The notes beneath the pieces are model-generated. The model was not told the DNA's origin and ran no database searches. It saw only the letters and a list, made by a program, of their open reading frames with translations. From Candidatus Pelagibacter sp. (GTDB lineage Bacteria > Pseudomonadota > Alphaproteobacteria > Pelagibacterales > Pelagibacteraceae), in the NCBI GenBank assembly GCA_028222445.1, contig JAOISU010000002.1, positions 1 through 64,000 on the forward strand: a DNA stretch of 64,000 nt. Reading direction: 5' to 3'. Both the position numbers and the translations under genes were made by a program. This document shows positions 8,057-17,204 of the stretch, in pieces (position 1 is the first letter of the stretch; the number at the start of each line of letters is the position of its first letter).

Positions 8057-8575
8057 TTTATTTCTCTTAATTATTTCTTCCATAGATAATTCTTCATAAT
8101 GTTCAGTTGGCTGAACAATCCATGGGTCAGAGTCTAATATTACCGGACAAAAATCAGGCTCAAATGTAGAAGATTTTTTCTTCCACAAGCAGGCGGTTTT
8201 AACTTCATTAATATAATTTTTTGTTGGCTCATATTTTTTCAACCATTCAATACTTTTATTTAGAGTTAGGCCAGTATCTGAAAGATCATCAACTAATAAC
8301 ACTTTATCAAAATCTTTATTCTCAGCTAAGGAACTGATCTCTCTTGCAAACATTAATTGACCTTGTTTATCTTCCATTCCTTTTCCTGAATAGCTCTGGA
8401 TAACAATATAAGCGATTGGTAATTTTAAAATTCTAGAGAGAATGTCTAGTATGGGTGCTGCACCTCTCATAATACCAACTAATACTGTTGGCTTATAATT
8501 GTTATGAATTTCTATTGCTAATTTTTCTACAATTTTTATATACTGATCAAAGCTGATAATTAATTTTTCTGCCAT
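8054..8575 (-). CDS. gpt: Purine phosphoribosyltransferase (Gpt/hypoxanthine type)
   Basis: 173 residues. Transfers phosphoribose from PRPP to a free purine base, making the nucleotide in one step. The PRPP loop VLLVDDLSDTGLTL is clear, preceded by VGIMRGAAP, and the C-terminal PWIVQPTEHYEE resembles the base-lid region of E. coli Gpt. I choose the ATG at 8575 because MAEKLIISFDQY aligns with the Gpt N-terminus; a start at 8590 would add five residues and neither has a clear ribosome site. Base preference (xanthine/guanine or hypoxanthine) is not certain. The purine permease is next door. Confidence 0.82.
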   Translation of the reverse strand: MAEKLIISFDQYIKIVEKLAIEIHNNYKPTVLVGIMRGAAPILDILSRILKLPIAYIVIQSYSGKGMEDKQGQLMFAREISSLAENKDFDKVLLVDDLSDTGLTLNKSIEWLKKYEPTKNYINEVKTACLWKKKSSTFEPDFCPVILDSDPWIVQPTEHYEELSMEEIIKRNK

Positions 8576-8598
8576 AAAATCTATTATCATATAAAAAA

Positions 8599-8628
8599 GA
8601 ATTAAAAAGAATTAAAAAGAATTAAAAA
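8599..8628. repeat. Three perfect 10-base tandem repeats (GAATTAAAAA)
   Basis: GAATTAAAAA occurs three times head to tail, ending three bases before the ATG of the GT17 gene and starting 24 bases from the divergent phosphoribosyltransferase start. A-tracts recur at 10-base spacing, close to one helical turn, so the DNA should be intrinsically bent; copy number could vary by slippage. Confidence 0.9.
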
Positions 8629-8631
8629 ATT

Positions 8632-9525
8632 ATGAAAATATTTGACTGTTTTATGTATTTTGATGAAGATATTGTTTTAGATGTGCGATTAAATTATCTT
8701 TTTAGTCATGTGGATAAATTTGTAATTGTTGAGGCAAAATACAACCATAATGGTGAAAAAAGAAAACCAAGATTTAATATTAATAATTTTTCAAAATTTA
8801 AAGATAAAATAATTTACTTATTAGTTGATGAGGACGCTCCCTTAATAGAAAAAATTTATGATACTGATAATGATAACAAGAAATTTGGCAAACAAATAAT
8901 GAACTCACTCAAAAGAGAAAACTTTCAAAGAAATTATATAGCTAACGGTTTAGTTGAGGCTTCTGATGATGATTGGATAATAATTTCAGATTTAGATGAA
9001 ATTCCAAACTTAACAGAAAATGATTTAAAAAGTATTAAGTCACCAATTGTTTTTTTTAAACAGTTAATGATGTACTACAAATTTAATCTTGTTATGAACA
9101 ACTTTAGATGGATTGGTTCAAAAGCCTGCAAAAAGAAAGATTTAAAATCCCCTCAATGGATCCGTAATATTAAAGATAGGGCTTACTCCTGGTGGAGATT
9201 AGATGTGTTATTCTCTAATACAAAATATTTTAAACTAAAGATTATTGAAAATGGTGGTTGGCATTTTTCTTATCTTAAAGATCCACAAAACATCGAAAAG
9301 AAATTAAAATCTTATCTTCATCATGCAGAATATGCATTAAATCCACTAGGTGTAGAAAAAATAAAAAGATTAATAAAAAATAAAAAAACAATTTATAATT
9401 TAAAAGTTGATTCAAGAACAAATAAATTTGATGGTAAAAATGATCTTGAAAAAATTAACTTAAATTTACTTCCAAAATATATATTGGAAAACAAAGAGAA
9501 ATTTAAAGATTGGATTGAAAAATAA
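8632..9525 (+). CDS. Glycosyltransferase family 17 protein
   Basis: 297 residues. The N-terminus MKIFDCFMYFDEDIVLDVRL, then VIVEAKYNHNGEKR, FQRNYIANGL, the acidic donor motif ISDLDEIP and NGGWHFSYL are the conserved run of GT17, the family of eukaryotic bisecting-GlcNAc transferases that also occurs in bacterial surface-polysaccharide loci. No signal or membrane segment; probably cytoplasmic glycan assembly. The acceptor is unknown. It overlaps the DUF1330 gene by one base (TAATG), indicating translational coupling, and is preceded by a 10-base tandem repeat. Confidence 0.88.
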   Translation: MKIFDCFMYFDEDIVLDVRLNYLFSHVDKFVIVEAKYNHNGEKRKPRFNINNFSKFKDKIIYLLVDEDAPLIEKIYDTDNDNKKFGKQIMNSLKRENFQRNYIANGLVEASDDDWIIISDLDEIPNLTENDLKSIKSPIVFFKQLMMYYKFNLVMNNFRWIGSKACKKKDLKSPQWIRNIKDRAYSWWRLDVLFSNTKYFKLKIIENGGWHFSYLKDPQNIEKKLKSYLHHAEYALNPLGVEKIKRLIKNKKTIYNLKVDSRTNKFDGKNDLEKINLNLLPKYILENKEKFKDWIEK

Positions 9526-9821
9526 TGAAGGGATACTGGATAGCTTTATACAAAAAAATTGATAATCAAGAAAATTTGAAGATGTATGCAGAAAAAGTTA
9601 CCGACATTCTAAAAAGTTATGGTGCAAGACCTCTGGTTAGAGGAGGAAAATTTTTAACTTTAGAGGGAAAAAAATATCCACGAACAGTAATTTGGGAATT
9701 TCCAAGCTATGAGCAGGCCATCAAGTGCCATGATTCTAAAGAATATCAGGCAGGTTGGGCTTTAGCTAAAGACACAACTAAGAGAAATTTACAAATTGTA
9801 GAAGGCTTTAGTACTGAATAG
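9525..9821 (+). CDS. DUF1330 protein
   Basis: 98 residues, a single ferredoxin-like dimeric alpha/beta-barrel domain. MKGYWIALYKKIDNQENLKMY, the central YGARPLVRGGKF and C-terminal AIKCHDSKEYQAGWALAK match the DUF1330 pattern. No function is established for the family that I can name with confidence. It is coupled to the GT17 gene at its 5' end and its 3' end overlaps the opposite AlkA gene by 14 bases. Confidence 0.85.
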   Translation: MKGYWIALYKKIDNQENLKMYAEKVTDILKSYGARPLVRGGKFLTLEGKKYPRTVIWEFPSYEQAIKCHDSKEYQAGWALAKDTTKRNLQIVEGFSTE

Positions 9822-10443
9822 GCTGAGGATCAATACTTCTCCACAAATACCATGTTGCAACAGAACAATATGGTGTAAATCTTTTATTTAATAATTTTAC
9901 ATAAGATTCAGGTGGAGAATATTTTTTCTTATAATTTTTTGAAATTGCTCTCAGAAGTCCAATATCTTGAATTGGCCAAATATTTGAACGATTATAAGTA
10001 AATAATAAAATCATTTCTGCTGACCATCTGCCTATTTGTCTTAAATTAGACAAGTAGATAATTGCTTCCTCATCAGACATTTTAGGAATTAATTTTGGAT
10101 TAAATGATTTATCAAGAGTTTCTTTTGCCAAACTTTTAATTCCTTTAGCTTTTAGTCTGCTTAACCCACAACTTCTGAGCTGTGCAATTGATAACATGGA
10201 AATTGTTTTTGCATTAATTCTGTTCTTGCATTTTTTTTTAAATTTTAAAAAAACTGAGCTTGCTGCCGTAACACTTATCTGTTGTCCAATAATACTTTTA
10301 CATAATGAAAAAAAAATATCTTTTCTGGAAGTGAGTATGGTTTCAGATGGAGACTTATATTTGGTTATTAACTTTTTCATAATTTTATCTTTTTTAGATA
10401 AATATTTTTTAGCAGAATTCCAATATATCGGGGTTTTAGTCAT
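9808..10443 (-). CDS. DNA-3-methyladenine glycosylase II family (AlkA-like HhH-GPD glycosylase)
   Basis: 211 residues. Removes alkylated bases from DNA, starting base-excision repair. The HhH-GPD core is visible: SIIGQQIS, the hairpin-helix LRQIGRWSAEMILLF, and the catalytic aspartate in WPIQDIG. It is shorter than E. coli AlkA (282) because it lacks the N-terminal TBP-like domain, as many bacterial members do. The ATG overlaps the end of the upstream DMT permease gene by eight bases, so they are co-transcribed. Confidence 0.9.
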   Translation of the reverse strand: MTKTPIYWNSAKKYLSKKDKIMKKLITKYKSPSETILTSRKDIFFSLCKSIIGQQISVTAASSVFLKFKKKCKNRINAKTISMLSIAQLRSCGLSRLKAKGIKSLAKETLDKSFNPKLIPKMSDEEAIIYLSNLRQIGRWSAEMILLFTYNRSNIWPIQDIGLLRAISKNYKKKYSPPESYVKLLNKRFTPYCSVATWYLWRSIDPQPIQY

Positions 10444-11320
10444 GTCTAATGTTTGAGGGAATTTTTTGTTTATAGTAAATTTCCCTTCTAAAAATTACAA
10501 GGGAAGATATTATTACTAGTGATGCACCAATTAATGTTTTAAAAGTTGGTATCTCATTCCATATCATATAACCAAAAAATACAGCAAAAACTAATGATAA
10601 ATATTTTAGTGGAGCAACTAAAGATACTTCTGAAAGCTTGTAGGATTGGGTTAATAATAAATTTGCAGCACCTCCAGTAATTCCAATTAAAGCTAAAAGA
10701 ATAAAATCTTGAAAATTAGGCATTATCCAGCCCAAAGGAATTGTTGCTAAACCTGCAAAAGATATTGTAATTGTAAAAAAAATAGAAATAAGCCAAATTG
10801 GCTCTGTTGTAGATAATTTTCGAATTGTGATAGTTACAAATGCCATTCCAATGCAAAAAATTATTGGTAGAAAATAAAGAAAATTCATTTCTGCAAATCC
10901 AGGTTCAGAAATTACAATCACTCCAATAAAACCTACAATAACTGCTGCCCATCTAAAAATACCAACTTTTTCACTTAATAAAAAAATTGATAAAATAGTG
11001 ATAAAAAATGGAGCCGCATAAGAAAGACTTACCACAACAGCAAGAGGCAGTTCCCTCAAAGCTATTACTATTGCAAGTAGTGCAATTAAACCCATAACAC
11101 ATCTAAAAATATGTTCAGTGGGCCTTTTGGTTTTATAAAAAGTTCTTAATTGATCCCTTGGTATTAAAAAGTAAGTGGGAAGGAGACCAAAAAAACCTCT
11201 AAAGAAAAGAACTTGTCCTGTGGGGTAATCCCCTGACCATTTTACAAGCAAATCCATTATAGAAAAAGTACAAACAGACAAAAACATGTACAATAAACCT
11301 AATTGATTTTTAGTTAACAT
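10436..11320 (-). CDS. EamA / DMT-family permease
   Basis: 294-residue inner-membrane protein with ten predicted helices in two EamA repeats (about 8-140 and 150-282). The first repeat has the family's FFRGFFGLLP region and the second SLVAPLKYLSLVFAVFFGYMIWNE. DMT exporters of this group move amino acids, purines or other small metabolites; the substrate cannot be read here. It heads a two-gene unit with the AlkA-like glycosylase and is divergent from msrA. Confidence 0.88.
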   Translation of the reverse strand: MLTKNQLGLLYMFLSVCTFSIMDLLVKWSGDYPTGQVLFFRGFFGLLPTYFLIPRDQLRTFYKTKRPTEHIFRCVMGLIALLAIVIALRELPLAVVVSLSYAAPFFITILSIFLLSEKVGIFRWAAVIVGFIGVIVISEPGFAEMNFLYFLPIIFCIGMAFVTITIRKLSTTEPIWLISIFFTITISFAGLATIPLGWIMPNFQDFILLALIGITGGAANLLLTQSYKLSEVSLVAPLKYLSLVFAVFFGYMIWNEIPTFKTLIGASLVIISSLVIFRREIYYKQKIPSNIRHD

Positions 11321-11355
11321 AGGAATAATTTGTAGATTAAATTAAAGGATAATCA

Positions 11356-11799
11356 ATGGAAATAGCTGTCTTAGGATTGGGATGTTTTTGGGGACCTGAA
11401 ATAAAATTTAGTAAACTTGAAGGTGTTATAAAAACTGAAGTTGGGTATTGTGGTGGTGACATAAAGGAAACAAATTATAAAGAAGTTTGTGAAGGAACTA
11501 CAAATCATGCTGAAGTTGTCAAATTAGATTTTGATCCAACCGTTATTTCTTATAAAAAAATTTTAGAATATTTTTTTGAAATACATGATCCAACAACATT
11601 AAACTCACAAGGACCTGATTTTGGCACACAATATAGGAGTGAAATTTTTTACCTCAATGATAAGCAAAAAGAAATTGCTAAACAGATAATTGATAAAGAG
11701 AATTCAAGGTTATCCGGAAAAGTAGTTACAAAGATTTCTTTAGTGAAAAATTATTGCCCAGCTGAAGAATATCATCAACGATATTTAGAAAAAAGATAA
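11356..11799 (+). CDS. msrA: Peptide methionine (S)-sulfoxide reductase
   Basis: 147 residues. Reduces methionine-S-sulfoxide in proteins and free methionine. The catalytic cysteine is Cys10 in GCFWG, followed by GYCGG, HDPT and GTQYRS, all diagnostic for MsrA. It is a compact form, shorter than E. coli MsrA (212) at both ends. One extra cysteine lies near the C-terminus (NYCPAEEYHQRY) and could serve as resolving residue. Two bases separate it from sseA. Confidence 0.95.
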   Translation: MEIAVLGLGCFWGPEIKFSKLEGVIKTEVGYCGGDIKETNYKEVCEGTTNHAEVVKLDFDPTVISYKKILEYFFEIHDPTTLNSQGPDFGTQYRSEIFYLNDKQKEIAKQIIDKENSRLSGKVVTKISLVKNYCPAEEYHQRYLEKR

Positions 11800-11800
11800 G

Positions 11801-12613
11801 ATGTCACTAGTAAGTACTGATTGGTTGATGACAAATCTTAATAAAGTAAAAATTATTGATTGCTCATGGCACATGCCTCAAACCAAAAGAAATGGTTTTG
11901 AAGAGTATAATAAACAACATATAAAAAATGCAATTTTTTTTGATTTAGATAAAAATTCAAAAAAAGATACTGACCTACCCCATATGCTGATTGATAATAA
12001 ATCATGGGAGAAAATTGTTTCAAATATGGGCATTAAAAATGATGATCAGATTATTGTTTATGATAACTCAGATGTTATTAGCTCATGTAGATGTTGGTAT
12101 AATTTCATTTATTTTGGACACGACCCAAGCTTGATAAAAGTATTAGACGGTGGTTTAAAAAAATGGGTTAATGAAAAAAAACCCACTACAAACGATATAG
12201 TAAATATTGAGCCTTCTCATTATTATGCCAATGAAAAAATAGAATTAGTAAAAAATAAAGCCCAAATTAATAAAAATATTTCAACAAAAGAATTTTTAGT
12301 TATTGATGCAAGAAGTAAAGAGAGATTTGAAGGTATAGTGCCTGAGCCAAGAAAAGGCTTAAGAAGTGGTTCTATAAATAATTCTTATTGCCTTCCATTT
12401 TCTGAACTTATAAATGCTGATCATACTTTTATTGATAAAGAAAAAATTTTTCAAAAGTTTAGCTCAATAAAAAGTAGCCTAGACAAAAACATTGTGTTTA
12501 CATGCGGATCTGGTGTTACTGCTGCAGTTTTGGCACTTGCTTATTCTTTAATAGATAATAAATATAATCCAGTAATCTATGATGGTTCATGGAGTGAATA
12601 TGGAAAAAGCTAA
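11801..12613 (+). CDS. sseA: 3-mercaptopyruvate / thiosulfate sulfurtransferase
   Basis: 270 residues forming two rhodanese domains. The first (about 1-125) lacks the cysteine, the second carries the active loop CGSGVTA (Cys235). A CG(S/T)GxTA loop favours 3-mercaptopyruvate over thiosulfate as sulfur donor. It sits between msrA and the RND pair, with gaps of one and three bases, so all four genes are probably one operon. Cytoplasmic sulfur transfer is the expected role. Confidence 0.9.
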   Translation: MSLVSTDWLMTNLNKVKIIDCSWHMPQTKRNGFEEYNKQHIKNAIFFDLDKNSKKDTDLPHMLIDNKSWEKIVSNMGIKNDDQIIVYDNSDVISSCRCWYNFIYFGHDPSLIKVLDGGLKKWVNEKKPTTNDIVNIEPSHYYANEKIELVKNKAQINKNISTKEFLVIDARSKERFEGIVPEPRKGLRSGSINNSYCLPFSELINADHTFIDKEKIFQKFSSIKSSLDKNIVFTCGSGVTAAVLALAYSLIDNKYNPVIYDGSWSEYGKS

Positions 12614-12616
12614 AAT

Positions 12617-13486
12617 ATGAAAAGATCAACAAAAATTACTTCAGCAATCATTGCTTTCTTTTTAATTATTACAATTGTGATTGTTGGAAGAACAATGATT
12701 GGTAATCATTTTGCAAAAAAGTTTAGTAAAAGACCGCCTCCAGGGATAATCGTTAAAGAAGTTTCATATAAAGATTTTTCTGAAAAAATTGAAAGTTATG
12801 GTACTGCAGTCTCAAAAAGAACTGAATCTTTTAGAATTAAAAAAGATGATTTAACTAGTGAGTTAACCTTAAAAGATAATGTAAAAAAAGGAGATTTAAT
12901 AGTTCAGCTTAAAGATAGAAACATTGTTGCTCCATTTGATGGTGTACTTGGATATAGAGGTATTACAGGAGATATTCTTGGCTCGGATAATTCAATTATT
13001 ATAACATTAGATGATAATTCAATTTTATATTCTGATATTAAAATTCCTGAAACATTTGCTTCTTTTATCAAAAAAGATTTAGCTGTTAAGGTAAAATTCT
13101 CAGGTATGAAAAATAAAGTATATGATGGAAAAATATATGCTGTTTCAAGTAGAATTAATGCTGAAACAAGAAGTTTATTAACAAGAGTTATAATTCAAAA
13201 TGAAAATTCTGAATTAATTCCAGGGTCCCTTCTAGAAATTGATGTTAATTACAATGAAAGAAACTCTCTTGGGATTCCAGACACAAGCATGATGGTAGAG
13301 GGTAGCAAGTATTTTGTTTATAAAGTGTCTGAAGATAATATTGCAAATAAAACTGAAATAGAAATTGGAATTAGAAATAATGGATTTATTGAGATCATAT
13401 CAGGTCTTGATGAAGGAGAAATTGTTGTTGCTGAAGGGCTAAAGAAAGTTAGGCCTAGAGGTAAAATCAAACCAATTAAAAAATAA
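12617..13486 (+). CDS. Hairpin-less RND efflux periplasmic adaptor (membrane fusion protein)
   Basis: 289 residues. An N-terminal membrane anchor (about 8-27) is followed by a biotinyl-lipoyl domain and a beta-barrel (about 130-215), then a membrane-proximal domain. The two lipoyl half-motifs VKKGDLIVQLKD and IVAPFDGVLGYRG are nearly contiguous (around residues 98-103). In standard adaptors a coiled-coil hairpin of some 40-130 residues lies between them to dock a TolC-type channel, and here it is absent. It overlaps the RND pump gene by one base. No outer-membrane factor gene is in the window. Confidence 0.88.
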   Translation: MKRSTKITSAIIAFFLIITIVIVGRTMIGNHFAKKFSKRPPPGIIVKEVSYKDFSEKIESYGTAVSKRTESFRIKKDDLTSELTLKDNVKKGDLIVQLKDRNIVAPFDGVLGYRGITGDILGSDNSIIITLDDNSILYSDIKIPETFASFIKKDLAVKVKFSGMKNKVYDGKIYAVSSRINAETRSLLTRVIIQNENSELIPGSLLEIDVNYNERNSLGIPDTSMMVEGSKYFVYKVSEDNIANKTEIEIGIRNNGFIEIISGLDEGEIVVAEGLKKVRPRGKIKPIKK

Positions 13487-16400
13487 TGTATATAACAGAA
13501 GTAAGTATAAGAAGACCAGTTGTTGCATGGGTAATGTCTCTTATATTAGTTGTATTTGGTATTTTTGTTTTTTTTGAATTACCTGTTAGAGAAAATCCTG
13601 ATGGCTTACAACCGCCTGTGGTACAGGTTAGAGTGGATTATAAATCAGCATCTGCATCAATCATTAATCAGGAAATCACTCAAGTAATCGAAGATATTGT
13701 TGGAGGAGCTGAAGGAATAAAGAATATAGATTCTTCATCTGAAAATGGGAGTAGCTCTGTTAATATTGAATTTAATACTGATATAGATTTAGACGACGCT
13801 GCAAATGATATCAGAGAAAGAGTTGCTAGAGTTGTTGATAATCTTCCAAGTGAAGCAAATGCTCCTCAGATATTAAAACAATCTGCTGGGTTTACTACCA
13901 CAATGTGGTTAGCAGTAACCTCAAATAATTGGAGTGATTTAGAGCTTGGAGATTACACAGAAAGATATTTGGTTGACCAGTTTTCAAGTGTTAAAAATGT
14001 TGGTAGAATTAGAACTGGAGGATTAAGAGAATTAAGTGTTCGAGTTTGGATAGATCCTATAAAACTAGCTGCAAACAATCTAACAATTCAAGAAGTTGAG
14101 AGAGCATTAAGAAATGAAAATGTAAGTTTGCCTGCTGGTACACTTGAGGCAAACAACATAGATTTAACTTTAAATTTAGATAAGTCTTATAATAATATTA
14201 ATTCCATCAAAGAGTTACCAATTAAAATGTTAAAAGATAGCATTGTTAAACTTTCTGATGTCGCAGTTGTGGAATTTGGACCAGTTTCTGAAAAAACATT
14301 ATTTAAAGCTCAAACAAAAGAAGCTTTAAACTTAAAAACTGTAGGTATTGGTATTTATGCAAAAAGTGGCGCTTCAACAGTAGAACTATCAAAAGCAATT
14401 AAAAAAAAAATAACTGAAATTAAAAAAACATTACCTGAAGGAGTTAACATTGAAGTTGCTTTTAATAGAGCTGACTATGTTGCTTCAGCTATTAATGAAG
14501 TTTACAAAACCCTTATGGTAGCTTTTATTTTAGTTGTAGTAATTATTTATTTATTTCTTGGAAATATAAAAGCAGTAATTGTTCCTGCAATAGCTCTACC
14601 TGTAAGTTTAATTGCTTCTTTTTTAGGACTCTATCTATTTGGTCTTTCAATAAATATTTTTGTCTTATTAAGTTTTATTTTAGCTATTGGAATTATTACT
14701 GATGACTCTGTAATAATGACTGATGCAATTTATTCTAGAATTGAAAAAGGAGAAAATCCACTAGTAGCTTCTTATAAGGGATCAAAACAAATAAGTTTTG
14801 CAATTATTGCTACAACCTTAATCCTGGTAGCTGTTTTTCTACCATTAATATTTATTGATGGAATTGCTGGAACATTATTTAGAGAGACCGCAATAGCGCT
14901 GTCTGTTTCTATAGTCGTATCATCATTCGTTGCTCTTACATTATCTCCTATGTTAGCAAGCAAATTTTTAATTAAACAACCAAAACAAAATAAAGTAGTG
15001 ATTAAATTTGATGCTTTTTTTAAATCATTATCAAAATTTTATGAAGAAACTTTAAGTTATTGGCTTAATAAACAGAAAATTATAATTTCATTTATTATTT
15101 TAACTATCTTGGCCTCTGGTATTTTGTATACATTTACAAAAAAAGAATTGTTACCTTTAGAAGACAGGGGTGTATATCTTGTTCTTGGTTTCACTGATGA
15201 AGGAAGTTCATTTGAATACACGGAAAAAAGAGCTCAAGATGTTGAAGAAAGATTAATACCTCTTCTTCAGGCAAAAGATAGTCCATATAAAAGATTTATT
15301 ATGAGAGTTCCAGGTTTTGGAAGTAATAGAAATTCATTTAATAGTTTCATAATTATTGCTCTACTAGATGATTGGGCTGATAGAAAAAAAAGTTCACAAA
15401 CTGTGATGAGAGAAGCTATAGGAAAAATTGTTACTGTTCCTGAAACTGTAGCCTTTCCAATATCGCCTCAATCAATTCGTGTTTCTAATTTTAATAAACC
15501 AGTTCAAATGGTTATATTAGGCTCAACTTACGAAGAATTAGAAGTAGTTCAAAATACGATAATATCAGAGCTTAGAAAAAATAAACAACTTTCAAGAATA
15601 GAGTCTGATTATTCCAGAGATAAGCCTGAGATTAAACTTATTATCAATAAAAATAAGGCTAAAGACTTAGGAATATCAACAGACTCAATTGGTAAAACGT
15701 TAGAGACACTTTATGGGGGCAAAACTGTTACAAAATTTGATCAACGGGGTAAAGAATACCCAATTATTTTACAGCAGTACTTGGAGGATAGAAGATCCAA
15801 AGAGAGTTTAGCAAAAATATTTGTAAGATCTGATACAACTGGAAAATTAATTTCTCTTGCAAATTTAGTAGAGTTTAAAGAAGAAGGCTCTGCTAAAAAA
15901 CTAGCAAGATATAATAGACAAAGTGCAGTAACTATATCTGCAAATATTTCAGAAAATTATACATTAAGTGAAGCTATATCTTATTTGGAACAAACAATCT
16001 CAAGTCTTGGAGTAGAAAATCAAATTACCTGGAAAGGTAAATCAGAAGAATTAAAAGAGACTAGTAATGAATTATTTATTATTTTTGCTTTGGCTTTCTT
16101 AACAGCATATTTGGTAATGGCAGCAACTTTTAATTCATTCACTCACCCTTTCATAATTATGTTAACTGTACCGCTAGCTCTTTTTGGTGGATTAGTTTTT
16201 ATTTTATTCTTAAACAGTTCCATAAATATTTTTTCACAAATTGCTCTTGTTATATTAATTGGAATATCTACTAAGAACAGTATACTTATAGTAGATTATG
16301 CAAACCAACTCCGAACAGCTGGTAAAAATATTGAAACATCGGTTAAAGAAGCTTGCCAATTAAGATTTAGACCAATAATGATGACATCAATGAGTACAAT

Positions 16401-16608
16401 GATAGCAATGTTACCACTTGTTATCGGAAACATTGGCCCTGGAGCTGGAGAAGCTTCGCGATTAGCAGTAGGAGCAACTATCTTGGGAGGAATGATCATC
16501 TCAACATTATTTACTCTTTATGTGACACCAACTATGTATTTGGTATTAGCAAAAAATACTAAACGAATAGATTCTGTTGACATTGAATTAAAAAAACAGC
16601 TTCGTTAA
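13486..16608 (+). CDS. RND-family efflux transporter (AcrB/HAE1 type)
   Basis: 1040-residue inner-membrane pump with 12 helices and two large periplasmic loops. Proton-relay residues are intact: the Asp pair 406-407 in GIITDDSV (TM4) and Lys930 in GISTKNSI (TM10). The start MYITEVSIRRPVVAWVMSL and the length match MexB-like pumps. Partner is the small adaptor just upstream. Whether it exports drugs, lipids or metabolites is not readable from sequence. Its TAA shares TTAA with the stop of the opposite lytic transglycosylase gene. Confidence 0.95.
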   Translation: MYITEVSIRRPVVAWVMSLILVVFGIFVFFELPVRENPDGLQPPVVQVRVDYKSASASIINQEITQVIEDIVGGAEGIKNIDSSSENGSSSVNIEFNTDIDLDDAANDIRERVARVVDNLPSEANAPQILKQSAGFTTTMWLAVTSNNWSDLELGDYTERYLVDQFSSVKNVGRIRTGGLRELSVRVWIDPIKLAANNLTIQEVERALRNENVSLPAGTLEANNIDLTLNLDKSYNNINSIKELPIKMLKDSIVKLSDVAVVEFGPVSEKTLFKAQTKEALNLKTVGIGIYAKSGASTVELSKAIKKKITEIKKTLPEGVNIEVAFNRADYVASAINEVYKTLMVAFILVVVIIYLFLGNIKAVIVPAIALPVSLIASFLGLYLFGLSINIFVLLSFILAIGIITDDSVIMTDAIYSRIEKGENPLVASYKGSKQISFAIIATTLILVAVFLPLIFIDGIAGTLFRETAIALSVSIVVSSFVALTLSPMLASKFLIKQPKQNKVVIKFDAFFKSLSKFYEETLSYWLNKQKIIISFIILTILASGILYTFTKKELLPLEDRGVYLVLGFTDEGSSFEYTEKRAQDVEERLIPLLQAKDSPYKRFIMRVPGFGSNRNSFNSFIIIALLDDWADRKKSSQTVMREAIGKIVTVPETVAFPISPQSIRVSNFNKPVQMVILGSTYEELEVVQNTIISELRKNKQLSRIESDYSRDKPEIKLIINKNKAKDLGISTDSIGKTLETLYGGKTVTKFDQRGKEYPIILQQYLEDRRSKESLAKIFVRSDTTGKLISLANLVEFKEEGSAKKLARYNRQSAVTISANISENYTLSEAISYLEQTISSLGVENQITWKGKSEELKETSNELFIIFALAFLTAYLVMAATFNSFTHPFIIMLTVPLALFGGLVFILFLNSSINIFSQIALVILIGISTKNSILIVDYANQLRTAGKNIETSVKEACQLRFRPIMMTSMSTMIAMLPLVIGNIGPGAGEASRLAVGATILGGMIISTLFTLYVTPTMYLVLAKNTKRIDSVDIELKKQLR

Positions 16609-17204
16609 AAAATAATATATTTGTTTTTATTTAATCTTTTCTGACATTCTCTAAGTTGAGATTTATATTTATCAGATTGATTTTTAACTCTTTTTGCTAA
16701 TCCTATAACTTTTTGATTATTTTTATAATCTTTATAACCACCCCAACCTTCGTGATAAGCAATATATTGTCTAAACGCATCCTGTTTTGAAATTTTTAGG
16801 AGAGATTCTGTTTTATCTGTATACCAACCAATAAAATCAACGCTATCCTTAAATCTTGCCCTTGTTGCTAATTTATTACCTGTCTCATTTTTATATTGCT
16901 CCCATGTTCCTTTGACTGCTTGAGAATAACCAAAAGAACTTGAGGGTCTTTTAAAAGGTATAATTTTAAATAGCTTTTGTCTTTCTGGTTTTGCTAACCA
17001 GTTAAAATCGGACTCCATTTTTATTATTGCCAGTTGAACATAAATTGGGGTACCCCATTTTTTTTCAGTACTTTTAGCATGTTTATACCAAAGATATCTC
17101 TCATTAAAAATTGAACAACTATTTGATGTATTTTGTGGAATTGAAGAACAGCCTAAAATTAAAGCAAATATTGAAAAAAAAATAAAATTTTTAATTTTAA
17201 GCAT
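16605..17204 (-). CDS. Lipoprotein with transglycosylase SLT-like domain
   Basis: 199 residues. Signal peptide with lipobox LILGC (Cys19). The domain resembles the SLT lysozyme-like fold: likely catalytic glutamate in KMESDF (Glu64), then SSFGYSQAVKGTWEQY and the repeat-like AYHEGWGGYKDY. This would cleave glycan strands of peptidoglycan to release 1,6-anhydro products. It overlaps the end of the upstream VanZ-like gene by eight bases. The products are what the AmpG-like permease elsewhere in the window would import. Confidence 0.82.
   Translation of the reverse strand: MLKIKNFIFFSIFALILGCSSIPQNTSNSCSIFNERYLWYKHAKSTEKKWGTPIYVQLAIIKMESDFNWLAKPERQKLFKIIPFKRPSSSFGYSQAVKGTWEQYKNETGNKLATRARFKDSVDFIGWYTDKTESLLKISKQDAFRQYIAYHEGWGGYKDYKNNQKVIGLAKRVKNQSDKYKSQLRECQKRLNKNKYIIF

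Noticed and set aside
8599..8628. Possible start of a CRISPR-like or satellite array
   Set aside because: Three contiguous 10-base units with no spacers and no cas genes; a simple tandem repeat.
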